DNA from: Pseudomonas floridensis
Lineage (GTDB): Bacteria > Pseudomonadota > Gammaproteobacteria > Pseudomonadales > Pseudomonadaceae
Direction: 5' to 3'
Assembly: GCF_002087235.1 (NCBI RefSeq)
Contig: NZ_MUIO01000076.1
Location: forward strand, 1 to 64,000
Length of the DNA stretch: 64,000 bases
The position numbers were made by a program, and so were the translations under genes. Positions within the stretch are counted from its first letter, which is position 1. Each line of letters opens with the position of its first letter. This document shows, in pieces, positions 27,052 through 34,915 of the stretch. The notes below the pieces were generated by a model, which was not told the DNA's origin, made no database searches, and worked only from the letters and a program-made list of their open reading frames with translations.

Positions 27052-28062
27052 TCATTGTGCGAACACCTCTACCAGACGCGGTGCGATAGAAGTCAGCGGC
27101 CGGATCTCGACGGCGGCGTCGATGGCCGCCGCGGCTTTGGGCATGCCGTATACCGCAGAGCTGGCCTGATCCTGCGCGATGGTCAGAAAACCGCGCTCGC
27201 GCAGCAACTTGAGCCCCTGCGCACCGTCGCGCCCCATACCTGTCAATAACACGCCCACAGCGTCTCCACTCCAATAACGGGCCACACTTTCGAAAAAGAC
27301 ATCGATAGAGGGCCGGTAGATTTCATTCACCGGGTCAGCCGTATAAGCCAGCGTGCCGCTCTTGAGCAAGCGGATATGGTGGTTGGTGCCCGCCAGCAGG
27401 ATCTTGCCCTGCTGCGGCGTTTCACCCTCACGGGCCAGTTGCACCGGCAGGCCGGAAACCGACCCCAGCCAGTCGGCCATGCCGGCGGCGAACACCTGAT
27501 CCACGTGCTGTACTACCACGATAGCTGCTGGAAGGTGGGTGGGCAGTCCTTTGAACAGAATCTCGAGCGCCGCAGGGCCGCCCGCAGACGAGCCGATCGC
27601 GATCAGCCTGTCACGCCGGACGGACTCACGCACGGGCAACGCAGCGGTGTTTTTGTGAGTATTGCGCTGGCCGATGAGCCATTCGATGTTGAGGATCTTG
27701 CGCAGCAACGGGGCTGCCGCCTCTTTCGGATTGCTCCCGCCGATGGCCGGCGTGTCCACCACATCCAGCGCGCCGTGGCCCATGGCCTCGAAGACGCGGC
27801 GTGCGTTCTGCTCACGGTCCACGGTAACAATGACGATCGCGCACGGGGTTTTGGCCATGATCTGGCGCGTGGCTTCGACCCCGTCCATTTCCGGCATGAT
27901 CAGGTCCATGAGAATCAGGTCCGGCGTGCGCTCGGCGCACAGGCGCACAGCTTCAGCGCCGTTGGACGCCACCCATATCACCTGATGCAGCGGTTCAAAG
28001 GCCAACGCGCGTCGCAACGCCTCGATGGCCATGGGCATGTCATTGACAATGGCAATCTTCAT
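27052..28062 (-). CDS. wspF: CheB-type methylesterase WspF
   Basis: A 336-residue receiver-methylesterase that demethylates the receptor WspA and so resets the pathway; loss of WspF in other pseudomonads gives wrinkly, high c-di-GMP colonies. The receiver has Asp53 in LILMDLIMPEMDG. The catalytic domain shows the serine in AIGSSAGGPAALE, the His in VVVQHVD, and the Asp in GMGRDGAQG. Its ATG overlaps the wspE stop in ATGA, showing translational coupling. Normal length and no damage seen. Confidence 0.95.
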   Translation of the reverse strand: MKIAIVNDMPMAIEALRRALAFEPLHQVIWVASNGAEAVRLCAERTPDLILMDLIMPEMDGVEATRQIMAKTPCAIVIVTVDREQNARRVFEAMGHGALDVVDTPAIGGSNPKEAAAPLLRKILNIEWLIGQRNTHKNTAALPVRESVRRDRLIAIGSSAGGPAALEILFKGLPTHLPAAIVVVQHVDQVFAAGMADWLGSVSGLPVQLAREGETPQQGKILLAGTNHHIRLLKSGTLAYTADPVNEIYRPSIDVFFESVARYWSGDAVGVLLTGMGRDGAQGLKLLRERGFLTIAQDQASSAVYGMPKAAAAIDAAVEIRPLTSIAPRLVEVFAQ

Positions 28063-30419
28063 GCCTGGGCATCCCCGATCAATTCGACGACGGCATCGAG
28101 CAAGGCGTCGTCATGAAAACTGGCCTTGGCCAGATAATAATCGGCGCCAGCGTCCAGGCCGCGGCGACGATCTTCTTCACGATCCTTGTAGGAAACCACC
28201 ATGACCGGCAGCGATTGCAGCCGGATATCGCGACGCAGCAATGTCACCAGTTCGATGCCATCCATGCGCGGCATGTCGATATCGGTGATGAGCAGGTCGA
28301 AATCCTCGGCGCGCAGCGCGTTCCAGCCGTCCATGCCATCCACGGCAACCGCGACTTCGTAGCCGCGGCTCACCAGCAATTTGCGCTCCAGCTCGCGCAC
28401 CGTCAGCGAATCATCGACCACCAGCACACGCTTGCGCGATACGCTGTCGACCGGCCGGTTACGACGATCGATACGCTCCAGCCGTCCGGTATTGAGCAAC
28501 TTCTCGACCGAGCGCAGCATGTCTTCAACGTCGATGATCAGCACCACCGAGCCGTCATCCAGCAAAGCACCGGCCGAGACATCCTGAACCTTGCCCAGCC
28601 GAGCATCCAGCGGCATCACCACCAGCGTGCGCTCACCGATGAATTTCTCGACCGCGACGCCATACACCGAATCGCGCTCGCGGATCACCACGACCTTGAG
28701 CGCCTCACTGGCATCCTGCGACGAAGGACGATGCAACAACTGGCTGGCCGATACAAGACCGACATGGCGCTCTTCGTCCCAGAAATGCTGGCGCCCTTCG
28801 AGCTGCACGATGTCATCCGGCTGCAGATCGCGCATGCGTTCGATGTGAGCCAGAGGAAACGCATAGGCCTCGCCACCCACCTCGACCACCAGACTGCGCA
28901 CGACCGACAGGGTCAACGGCAGCTCGATCCTGAAGCGACTGCCCTCGCCCGCCCATTGCTGCAACTCGACGCTGCCGTGCATCTGGCGAACCATGTGCTG
29001 CACGGCATCGAGCCCGACACCACGGCCGGAGACCTGAGTGACCTTGTCGCGCATGCTGAAACCGGGCAGGAACAGGAAGCTCAGCAGTTCCTCTTCACTC
29101 AGTTGAGCCGCGGTATCGGCTGGCGACAGGTTGCGCTGCACGATACTCTGGCGCAGCCGCTCCAGGTCCACGCCGCCACCGTCATCACTCAATTCGACGA
29201 CCAGCAGCCCGGCCTGATGCGAGGCCTGCAGACGGATCAGCCCTTCCGGCTCCTTGCCGCTGGCAACCCGTTTTTCAGGCGACTCGATGCCATGGTCCAC
29301 CGCATTGCGCAGCAGGTGTGTCAGAGGAGCCTCGAGTTTCTCCAGTACGTCACGGTCGACCTGAGTTTTCTCGCCTTCGATCTGCAACCGCACTTGTTTA
29401 CCCAGTTCGCGCCCCAGGTCGCGGACCATGCGCGCCTGACCGACCAGTACATCGGCAAACGGGCGCATGCGACAGGCCAGCGCGGTGTCGTACAGCAACT
29501 GGGCCCGCTGCCCGGACTGCCAACCGAATTCGTCCAGCTCGGCGGTTTGCTGAGCCAGCATTTGCTGCGCCTGGGACAAGAGACTGCGGGCATCTTCCAG
29601 GGCTTTCTGTGCGTCGGCGTTCAGACCGTCTTCACCAAAGCTGGCGCCCAGCACTTCCAGCGCACGGTCGCTGCTGCTCTGCAAGCGCTTGAGTCGTTGC
29701 ATGCCCGCCAGCAAAGGCTTGAGACGCTGGGTTTCGACCAGCGACTTGCTCGACATGTCGAGCAGACCGTTGAGTCGTTCGGCCGTGACCCGCAATACCC
29801 GCTCGCCGCCTTCGCTCACCCGGCGCTCCTTGAACGGAACGGCCGGGGCATCAGGCTCGGCTTTGGCAGGCGAAGCGGTCGGCGCTTCCAGACGCAGGTC
29901 CGCTGCCAACGGATCGGCAGGCGTCTGACTAACCGGCTCCGGGGCTGCTGCGGATTCAAGTTGTTTCAAAGCACTGGCCAGCAGCGGGTCCGGCATCGGC
30001 ACGCCGACCGTGCGCGCCGCCCCGGCGCCCGAGGCCAGCAGCGTATTCACCCTTTCGACATAGGCATCGACATCGGGCTGGCCGACGCTGTTACCGCCCG
30101 GTGTAGCGATGCGCATCAACAGGTCGGTACCCGATAACAGGGCATCAATGTGCTCCGGCTGGAGCAGCAGCCGCCCTTCCTGTGCGCTGACCAGACAGTC
30201 TTCCATCACATGGGCGACGCTGACACCGAACTCGACGCCGACGATTTTCGCCGCGCCCTTGAGCGAGTGAGCGGCGCGCATGCAGGCTTCCAGCTGATCG
30301 GCCTGGGTCGGATTGCGTTCCAGCGCCAGCAGGCCTGCGCTCAACACCTGCGTCTGCGCATCGGCTTCCAGGGTGAACAGTTCGAACAGCGAGGCGTCGC
30401 GCATTTGATCTGGCGTCAT
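28059..30419 (-). CDS. wspE: CheA-type hybrid histidine kinase WspE
   Basis: A 786-residue cytosolic kinase that phosphorylates WspR and WspF. Domains in order: HPt (phospho-His51 in AAHSLKGAAKIVG), a linker with Pro/Ala-rich sequence, a dimerisation helix pair, a HATPase domain (LRNAVDHGIESPEKR, then DDGGGVDLERL and GRGVGLDAVQ), a CheW-like regulatory domain (LPLTLSVVRSLVVEVGGEAYAFP), and a C-terminal receiver (VVDDSLTVRELERKLL with ITDIDMPRMDG). The hybrid receiver is characteristic of WspE. It overlaps both neighbours by 4 bases, so the operon is tightly coupled. Confidence 0.95.
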   Translation of the reverse strand: MTPDQMRDASLFELFTLEADAQTQVLSAGLLALERNPTQADQLEACMRAAHSLKGAAKIVGVEFGVSVAHVMEDCLVSAQEGRLLLQPEHIDALLSGTDLLMRIATPGGNSVGQPDVDAYVERVNTLLASGAGAARTVGVPMPDPLLASALKQLESAAAPEPVSQTPADPLAADLRLEAPTASPAKAEPDAPAVPFKERRVSEGGERVLRVTAERLNGLLDMSSKSLVETQRLKPLLAGMQRLKRLQSSSDRALEVLGASFGEDGLNADAQKALEDARSLLSQAQQMLAQQTAELDEFGWQSGQRAQLLYDTALACRMRPFADVLVGQARMVRDLGRELGKQVRLQIEGEKTQVDRDVLEKLEAPLTHLLRNAVDHGIESPEKRVASGKEPEGLIRLQASHQAGLLVVELSDDGGGVDLERLRQSIVQRNLSPADTAAQLSEEELLSFLFLPGFSMRDKVTQVSGRGVGLDAVQHMVRQMHGSVELQQWAGEGSRFRIELPLTLSVVRSLVVEVGGEAYAFPLAHIERMRDLQPDDIVQLEGRQHFWDEERHVGLVSASQLLHRPSSQDASEALKVVVIRERDSVYGVAVEKFIGERTLVVMPLDARLGKVQDVSAGALLDDGSVVLIIDVEDMLRSVEKLLNTGRLERIDRRNRPVDSVSRKRVLVVDDSLTVRELERKLLVSRGYEVAVAVDGMDGWNALRAEDFDLLITDIDMPRMDGIELVTLLRRDIRLQSLPVMVVSYKDREEDRRRGLDAGADYYLAKASFHDDALLDAVVELIGDAQA

Positions 30420-31105
30420 GTAAGGCTCCGATACACCGCCGACAACAGCTGTTCTTCATCGAGCCAACGCAGGCTACGGTCCTTCCACTGCAGCACACCC
30501 CGGGTGAAACGGGCATTGGCATGCGTACCGGACGCCGATGCCGCTTCCAGTTCGCGCTCGTCGATGGCGTGAATGCCTTCGACCTCATCGACCGGCACCA
30601 CTACCGGACCGCCTTCAGCAGCCAGAATCAACATGCGCGGCACCGTGCGCGCAGACGAGGCGATGACCGGGTTGCTCTCCAGTCCCAGCAGTTCGACCAG
30701 CGAAATGCAGGCCACCAGCGCGCCACGCACATTGGCGACCCCCAGCAACGCACGCGAACGCTGGTGCGGCAACGAATGGATGGTCTGGTTCGGCGCCACT
30801 TCAGACAGGCAACGTGACGCCAGCCCCAGCCACTCCTCGCCCAGGCGAAAGACCATGATCGAGCGAGTCTTGATATCGCGCTGCAGGACTGAGCCCTGAA
30901 AATGCTCGTGCTGCTCCTGAGCCAGCGAATACCGATCGAGCAGGCGCGTGGCGGCTGCCGAATACACTGAGCAGTTGCGGCAATGAATGTGGTCTTCCAG
31001 CAACGGGCACGAACGGTCACCGTGAATGCCGATGCGGTTCCAGCAATCGTCGATGTCCCGGGCCTGGTCATGGGTAAGGTCTGAAAAACCGGACGGGCCC
31101 GTCAT
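30416..31105 (-). CDS. wspD: CheW-like coupling protein WspD
   Basis: A 229-residue scaffold protein that links the receptor to the kinase. The C-terminal two thirds is a CheW domain (MVFRLGEEWLGLASRCLSEV onward). The N-terminal 60 residues carry an unusual Cys cluster, C21, C33, C42 and C45, in the order CWNR, SCPLL and HCRNC, suggestive of a metal site. It overlaps wspE by 4 bases and wspC by 1 base. WspD and WspB are the two CheW proteins of the system. Confidence 0.93.
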   Translation of the reverse strand: MTGPSGFSDLTHDQARDIDDCWNRIGIHGDRSCPLLEDHIHCRNCSVYSAAATRLLDRYSLAQEQHEHFQGSVLQRDIKTRSIMVFRLGEEWLGLASRCLSEVAPNQTIHSLPHQRSRALLGVANVRGALVACISLVELLGLESNPVIASSARTVPRMLILAAEGGPVVVPVDEVEGIHAIDERELEAASASGTHANARFTRGVLQWKDRSLRWLDEEQLLSAVYRSLT

Positions 31106-32385
31106 CAGCTGTTTCCTTGTTTATTCGCGCCACGCACAGCGCGGTCCTGCAATCGACGGGCGCCGGCACTGTCACCCCGGGCGGCGAGTAACGCGGCCAG
31201 TTGCGCCAGCGACTCGGCGTGCTGCGGTTCCAGGTACAACGCCTTGCGATAGAAGCCCTGCGCTTCGGCCGCCCGGCCTTCCACTTCGCTGAGCAGTCCC
31301 AGCCAGTAGAATACCTGAGCAATCGGTTCGTGCTGCTGCAAGTAGCGCTCACAGGTCGCACGCGCCTCCACGCTCTTGCCTTCATTGGCCAGGCTGGCAA
31401 TCGAGCTCAGCAGCGCCACACTCTCTTTGTTGCCGGTGCTGCCCGCCGGTTTGGTACCGGGAGCAAACGCTGTCGAGTTTCGCGACACAGGTTTGGGAGC
31501 GGGCGCGCGCGTAGGCGGCTCGGGTGACGGGCGCGGTGCCGGAATGCTGACCGGCGTGGGCACGGACACTGTACGTGCGGCCGTCTCGCCAAGGGATGCG
31601 TGACGAAAGACGAATGACTGGGGAATTCCCAAAGAACGCATGCCCACCGCAGACAACAGGCTGCCCTCGGCCGGGCCGATGAACAGCACGCCATCTTCGC
31701 GGGTCAGTTGCTTGAGGACTTTGAACACATGCTGTTGCGTCGGCCGGTCGAAGTAGATCACCAGATTGCGGCAAAACACGATGTCGTACGCCATTTGGCT
31801 CGCCAGTCTCGGATCGAGCAGGTTGCCCGACTGAAAGTCGATGCAATCGCGCACCTGATCGGCGATCTCGAAACCCTCGCCAACGGCGTTGAAAAACCGG
31901 TCGCGAAAACTCAGGTCGGCGCCACGAAACGAATTCTTGCCGTAGACGCCCTGTTTCGCACGCGCAATCGAGATAGGGCTGATGTCGATGGCGTCGACTT
32001 TGAACTGCCGGGTCAACAAGCCCGCATCGATCAGTGCCATGGCGATGGAATAAGGCTCTTCGCCTGTCGAACAGGGCAGACTGAGAATGCGCAGCGGTCG
32101 TGCACCATCAAGGGCTGAGAGACGCTCGCGAGCGAGCTTGCCCAATGTGACGAAGGATTCCGGATAACGAAAGAACCAGGTTTCCGGAACGATGACCGCC
32201 TCGATCAGCGCCTGTTGTTCCTGCGGTGATGTCACCAGCAAGCTCCAGTAGGCATCGCTGTCAGCGCACCCGGCCGAGGCCGCACGCTGACGCAGTGCAC
32301 GCTCGATGATCGCTTCACCGACCGAGGTCACATCCAGTCCGATGCGCTCCTTGAGGAAGCTGAAAAAACGCGAATCGTCACTCAT
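31105..32385 (-). CDS. wspC: CheR-type methyltransferase WspC with TPR region
   Basis: A 426-residue enzyme that methylates glutamates of WspA. The N-terminal CheR helical domain is followed by the SAM-binding domain (LRILSLPCSTGEEPYSIAMAL, and YDIVFCRNLVIYF). A Pro-rich linker (about residues 280-305) leads to tetratricopeptide repeats (IAQVFYWLGLLSEVEGRAAEA and HAESLAQLAALLAARGD) that would dock it. The 4-base overlap with wspB and 1-base overlap with wspD show coupling. Confidence 0.94.
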   Translation of the reverse strand: MSDDSRFFSFLKERIGLDVTSVGEAIIERALRQRAASAGCADSDAYWSLLVTSPQEQQALIEAVIVPETWFFRYPESFVTLGKLARERLSALDGARPLRILSLPCSTGEEPYSIAMALIDAGLLTRQFKVDAIDISPISIARAKQGVYGKNSFRGADLSFRDRFFNAVGEGFEIADQVRDCIDFQSGNLLDPRLASQMAYDIVFCRNLVIYFDRPTQQHVFKVLKQLTREDGVLFIGPAEGSLLSAVGMRSLGIPQSFVFRHASLGETAARTVSVPTPVSIPAPRPSPEPPTRAPAPKPVSRNSTAFAPGTKPAGSTGNKESVALLSSIASLANEGKSVEARATCERYLQQHEPIAQVFYWLGLLSEVEGRAAEAQGFYRKALYLEPQHAESLAQLAALLAARGDSAGARRLQDRAVRGANKQGNS

Positions 32386-32918
32386 GACGCATCCTCGAGC
32401 GATTCCAGATCAATCGGCGGCACCGGGTAAAGCAGTTCACGGACCGGCTCGCTCAGCAGTTCCTGAACGTGAATCCATTGCAGCAGCCCTTGCTCATCTT
32501 CCCGGACCGGCCCCAGATACGGCGCCAGACGATTGTCCAGGCCGTACTCTTTGAACTGTGACGCCGGGCAACGCAGGGTTTCGGTGGCCTGTTCGAGAAT
32601 CAGACCGAGCAGTTGCGCCGGGTGGTTGTCGTCATGGCGATAGTGCACCAGCACCATCCGCGTGCTGGTGCGCGCTTTGGCGGGCTGACCGGCGTTCAAC
32701 GCACTGATGTCGATCACCGGTACGATTTCCCCACGATGGGCAAAGATCCCTGCCACCCAGTGCGGTGCGCGGGCAATCGCCTTGAGCTTCACACGCGGCA
32801 GGATCTCGGCGATCTCGGTCGCCTCCAGCGCATAGCGATCCTCACCGATGCAAAACAGCAGGAACAGTTTGTTCGAAGCTGGCAACGTCACGTTGCGCCT
32901 GGGTGATTGATCCATCAT
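32382..32918 (-). CDS. wspB: CheW-like coupling protein WspB
   Basis: A 178-residue single-domain CheW protein: LFLLFCIGEDRYALEATEIAEILP at the start, then WVAGIFAHRGEIVPVIDI, the usual receptor- and kinase-binding face. Two adjacent ATGs (32918 and 32915) could start it; the first is reported. It lies 9 bases after the wspA stop and overlaps wspC by 4 bases. Confidence 0.92.
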   Translation of the reverse strand: MMDQSPRRNVTLPASNKLFLLFCIGEDRYALEATEIAEILPRVKLKAIARAPHWVAGIFAHRGEIVPVIDISALNAGQPAKARTSTRMVLVHYRHDDNHPAQLLGLILEQATETLRCPASQFKEYGLDNRLAPYLGPVREDEQGLLQWIHVQELLSEPVRELLYPVPPIDLESLEDAS

Positions 32919-32927
32919 CGGCGCGAC

Positions 32928-34550
32928 TCAGACCTTGAATCGCGAAACGCCACTGCGCAGCCCGACCGCCACCTGACTCAACTCGTCGATAGCGAAGCTG
33001 GCTTGACGCAATGATTCGACGGTCTGGCTGCTGGCATCGGCCAACTGGACCAGCGCCTGATTGATCTGTTCGGCGCCCGTGGCCTGTGCCTGCATGCCCT
33101 CGTTGACCATGAGCACCCGTGGAGCGAGGGCCTGGACCTGATGAATGATCTGCGACAACTGCTCGCCGACCTGCGTAACTTCGTACATGCCGCGGCGCAC
33201 TTCTTCAGAAAACTTGTCCATGCCCATGACACCGGCCGACACGGCCGACTGGATTTCCCGCACCATCTGCTCGATATCGTAAGTGGCCACGGCGGTCTGA
33301 TCGGCCAGACGGCGAACTTCGGTGGCGACCACGGCAAAACCGCGGCCGTACTCACCGGCCTTCTCGGCTTCAATGGCCGCGTTGAGCGACAGCAGGTTGG
33401 TCTGGTCGGCGACCTTGACGATGGTCACCACCACTTGATTGATGTTGCCGGCCTTCTCGTTGAGGATCGCCAGCTTGGCGTTGACCAGATTGGCAGCGCC
33501 CATGACCTGATGCATGGTGTCTTCCATGCGTGCCAGACCCTGTTGGCCGGAACCGGCCAGAATCGAGGCCTGATCGGCAGCCGAAGTGACTTCGGTCATG
33601 GTGCGTACCAAGTCGCGTGACGTGGCGGCGATTTCCCGTGAAGTCGCGCCGATTTCAGTGGTCGTCGCAGCGGTTTCAGTGGCCGTCGCCTGTTGCTGAC
33701 GCGAGGTGGCGGCGATTTCAGTGACCGACGTGGTGACCTGCACCGAGGAGCGCTGCGCCTGAGACACCAGCGCGGTCAGCTCTGTCATCATGTCGTTGAA
33801 ACCGGTTTCGACCACGTTGAATTCGTCCTTGCGCGCCAGATTCAGACGCGAACTCAGGTCGCCAGTACGCATGGTTTCCAGAATCCGCACGATGAGCTGC
33901 ATCGGCGAGATGATCGAACGCATCAGCAACAAGCCGCAGGCGGCGGCAGCCATGACCGCGATCAGCAGGGAGAAGACCATGCTGATCTTGGCACCCAGTA
34001 CCGCATTGACGATGTTGTCCGTGGCGCGATCGGCCAGTTGCTTGTTGGCCACGATCAGTTCGTTGAGCTGCTTGCGACCGTCGGTCCAGACCGGATTGAC
34101 CTCGCCGTAGAATTCGGCACGCGCGGCGGCGTAGTCGCCACGCTCATACTTGGCGTGCACCTCGGCGAGCAGTCGCGAATACGTTTCGCGACGCTTTTCG
34201 AAGACCGCGAAGCTGGCCCGGTCGACATCGTCGAAAATGGATTTCTTGTAACCGTCCACCTGCGTCTGCAAGGCGTCGTCGAAGCCCTGAAACTGATCCT
34301 TTTCCTGCTTGGTCAGAGGACGCCCCTGACCTTCGCCAATCAGTTCCAGCGTGCGGATGTAACTCTCGCCCCAGGCACTGCGCACCAGCGTGCTGTAGTA
34401 AACACCCGGCAAGGCGTCGAGGCGCACCTGTTCTTCGCTGGACTCGATTGACAACAGGCGGGAGTAAGACACAACGACCATCAACAGCATGATTGCGATG
34501 ATGACGGCAAAGCTCGCCAGAATTCGTTGGCGCAAGGTCCAGTTCTTCAC
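32928..34550 (-). CDS. wspA: Methyl-accepting chemotaxis protein WspA
   Basis: A 540-residue membrane receptor reported in other pseudomonads to sense surface contact. TM1 is near residues 10-30 and a four-helix-bundle periplasmic domain spans about 35-185. TM2 is near 190-210, followed by HAMP and a long cytoplasmic signalling helix. The tip contains IEAEKAGEYGRGFAVVATEV and RRLADQTAVATYDIEQMV. The start is GTG at 34550, with GAGG 7 bases upstream, giving MKNWTLRQRILASF. It is the first gene of the seven-gene operon. Confidence 0.93.
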   Translation of the reverse strand: MKNWTLRQRILASFAVIIAIMLLMVVVSYSRLLSIESSEEQVRLDALPGVYYSTLVRSAWGESYIRTLELIGEGQGRPLTKQEKDQFQGFDDALQTQVDGYKKSIFDDVDRASFAVFEKRRETYSRLLAEVHAKYERGDYAAARAEFYGEVNPVWTDGRKQLNELIVANKQLADRATDNIVNAVLGAKISMVFSLLIAVMAAAACGLLLMRSIISPMQLIVRILETMRTGDLSSRLNLARKDEFNVVETGFNDMMTELTALVSQAQRSSVQVTTSVTEIAATSRQQQATATETAATTTEIGATSREIAATSRDLVRTMTEVTSAADQASILAGSGQQGLARMEDTMHQVMGAANLVNAKLAILNEKAGNINQVVVTIVKVADQTNLLSLNAAIEAEKAGEYGRGFAVVATEVRRLADQTAVATYDIEQMVREIQSAVSAGVMGMDKFSEEVRRGMYEVTQVGEQLSQIIHQVQALAPRVLMVNEGMQAQATGAEQINQALVQLADASSQTVESLRQASFAIDELSQVAVGLRSGVSRFKV

Positions 34551-34915
34551 AGTCAGCCCTCAAGAGTTCAACAACGGCGTCCGGCCGTGTTCATGAAGCG
34601 GACCGACGGACGGCCCAAGCGGCGTGAGTATAGCCCAGCCGTTCGTGTATTCGCGGGTAATGCGAAAATGAAATCAAAGCCCCTCGAAAGGCCTCCTGCG
34701 GTCCCTGCGGAACGCACCATTACCTCAAGGTAAACAGCGGTCGCAACAGGCGTTACAAAGATTCCATCAAACAGTTATCGGCCGCAGAGCAAGTAACTCA
34801 AGGGTGCAAGTTGCTGTAAATCCGTGAATGAAACAGGCCTATAAATAGTTACAGCAGCCGTGTTGAAACGCGTCCGTAAGCTTTGTCGTATCTTCAATAA
34901 CGACAAGGCCTTCAA
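34551..34915. other. Divergent intergenic region between wspA and the NEL gene
   Basis: A 365-bp non-coding region that must hold promoters for both directions. It has a 14-bp near-palindrome (34720-34733) and a possible -35/-10 pair for the plus strand (34863-34891). No HrpL box (GGAACC-N16-CCACNNA) is visible. The right half is AT-rich. No RNA gene was recognised. Confidence 0.6.
34863..34891 (+). promoter_or_regulatory. Possible sigma-70 promoter for the NEL gene
   Basis: TTGAAA (34863-34868), a 17-base spacer and TCGTAT (34886-34891) lie about 25 bases before the start codon. The -10 is weak, so this is only a candidate. Confidence 0.3.

Noticed and set aside
28113..30137. Plus-strand open frame of 674 codons opposite wspE
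   Set aside because: Antisense shadow of a complete CheA-type kinase; composition is dominated by His/Gln/Arg as expected for a reversed frame.
34551..34915. HrpL box for the NEL-type gene
   Set aside because: No GGAACC with a CCAC 15-17 bases later is present, so type III co-regulation cannot be claimed from this sequence.
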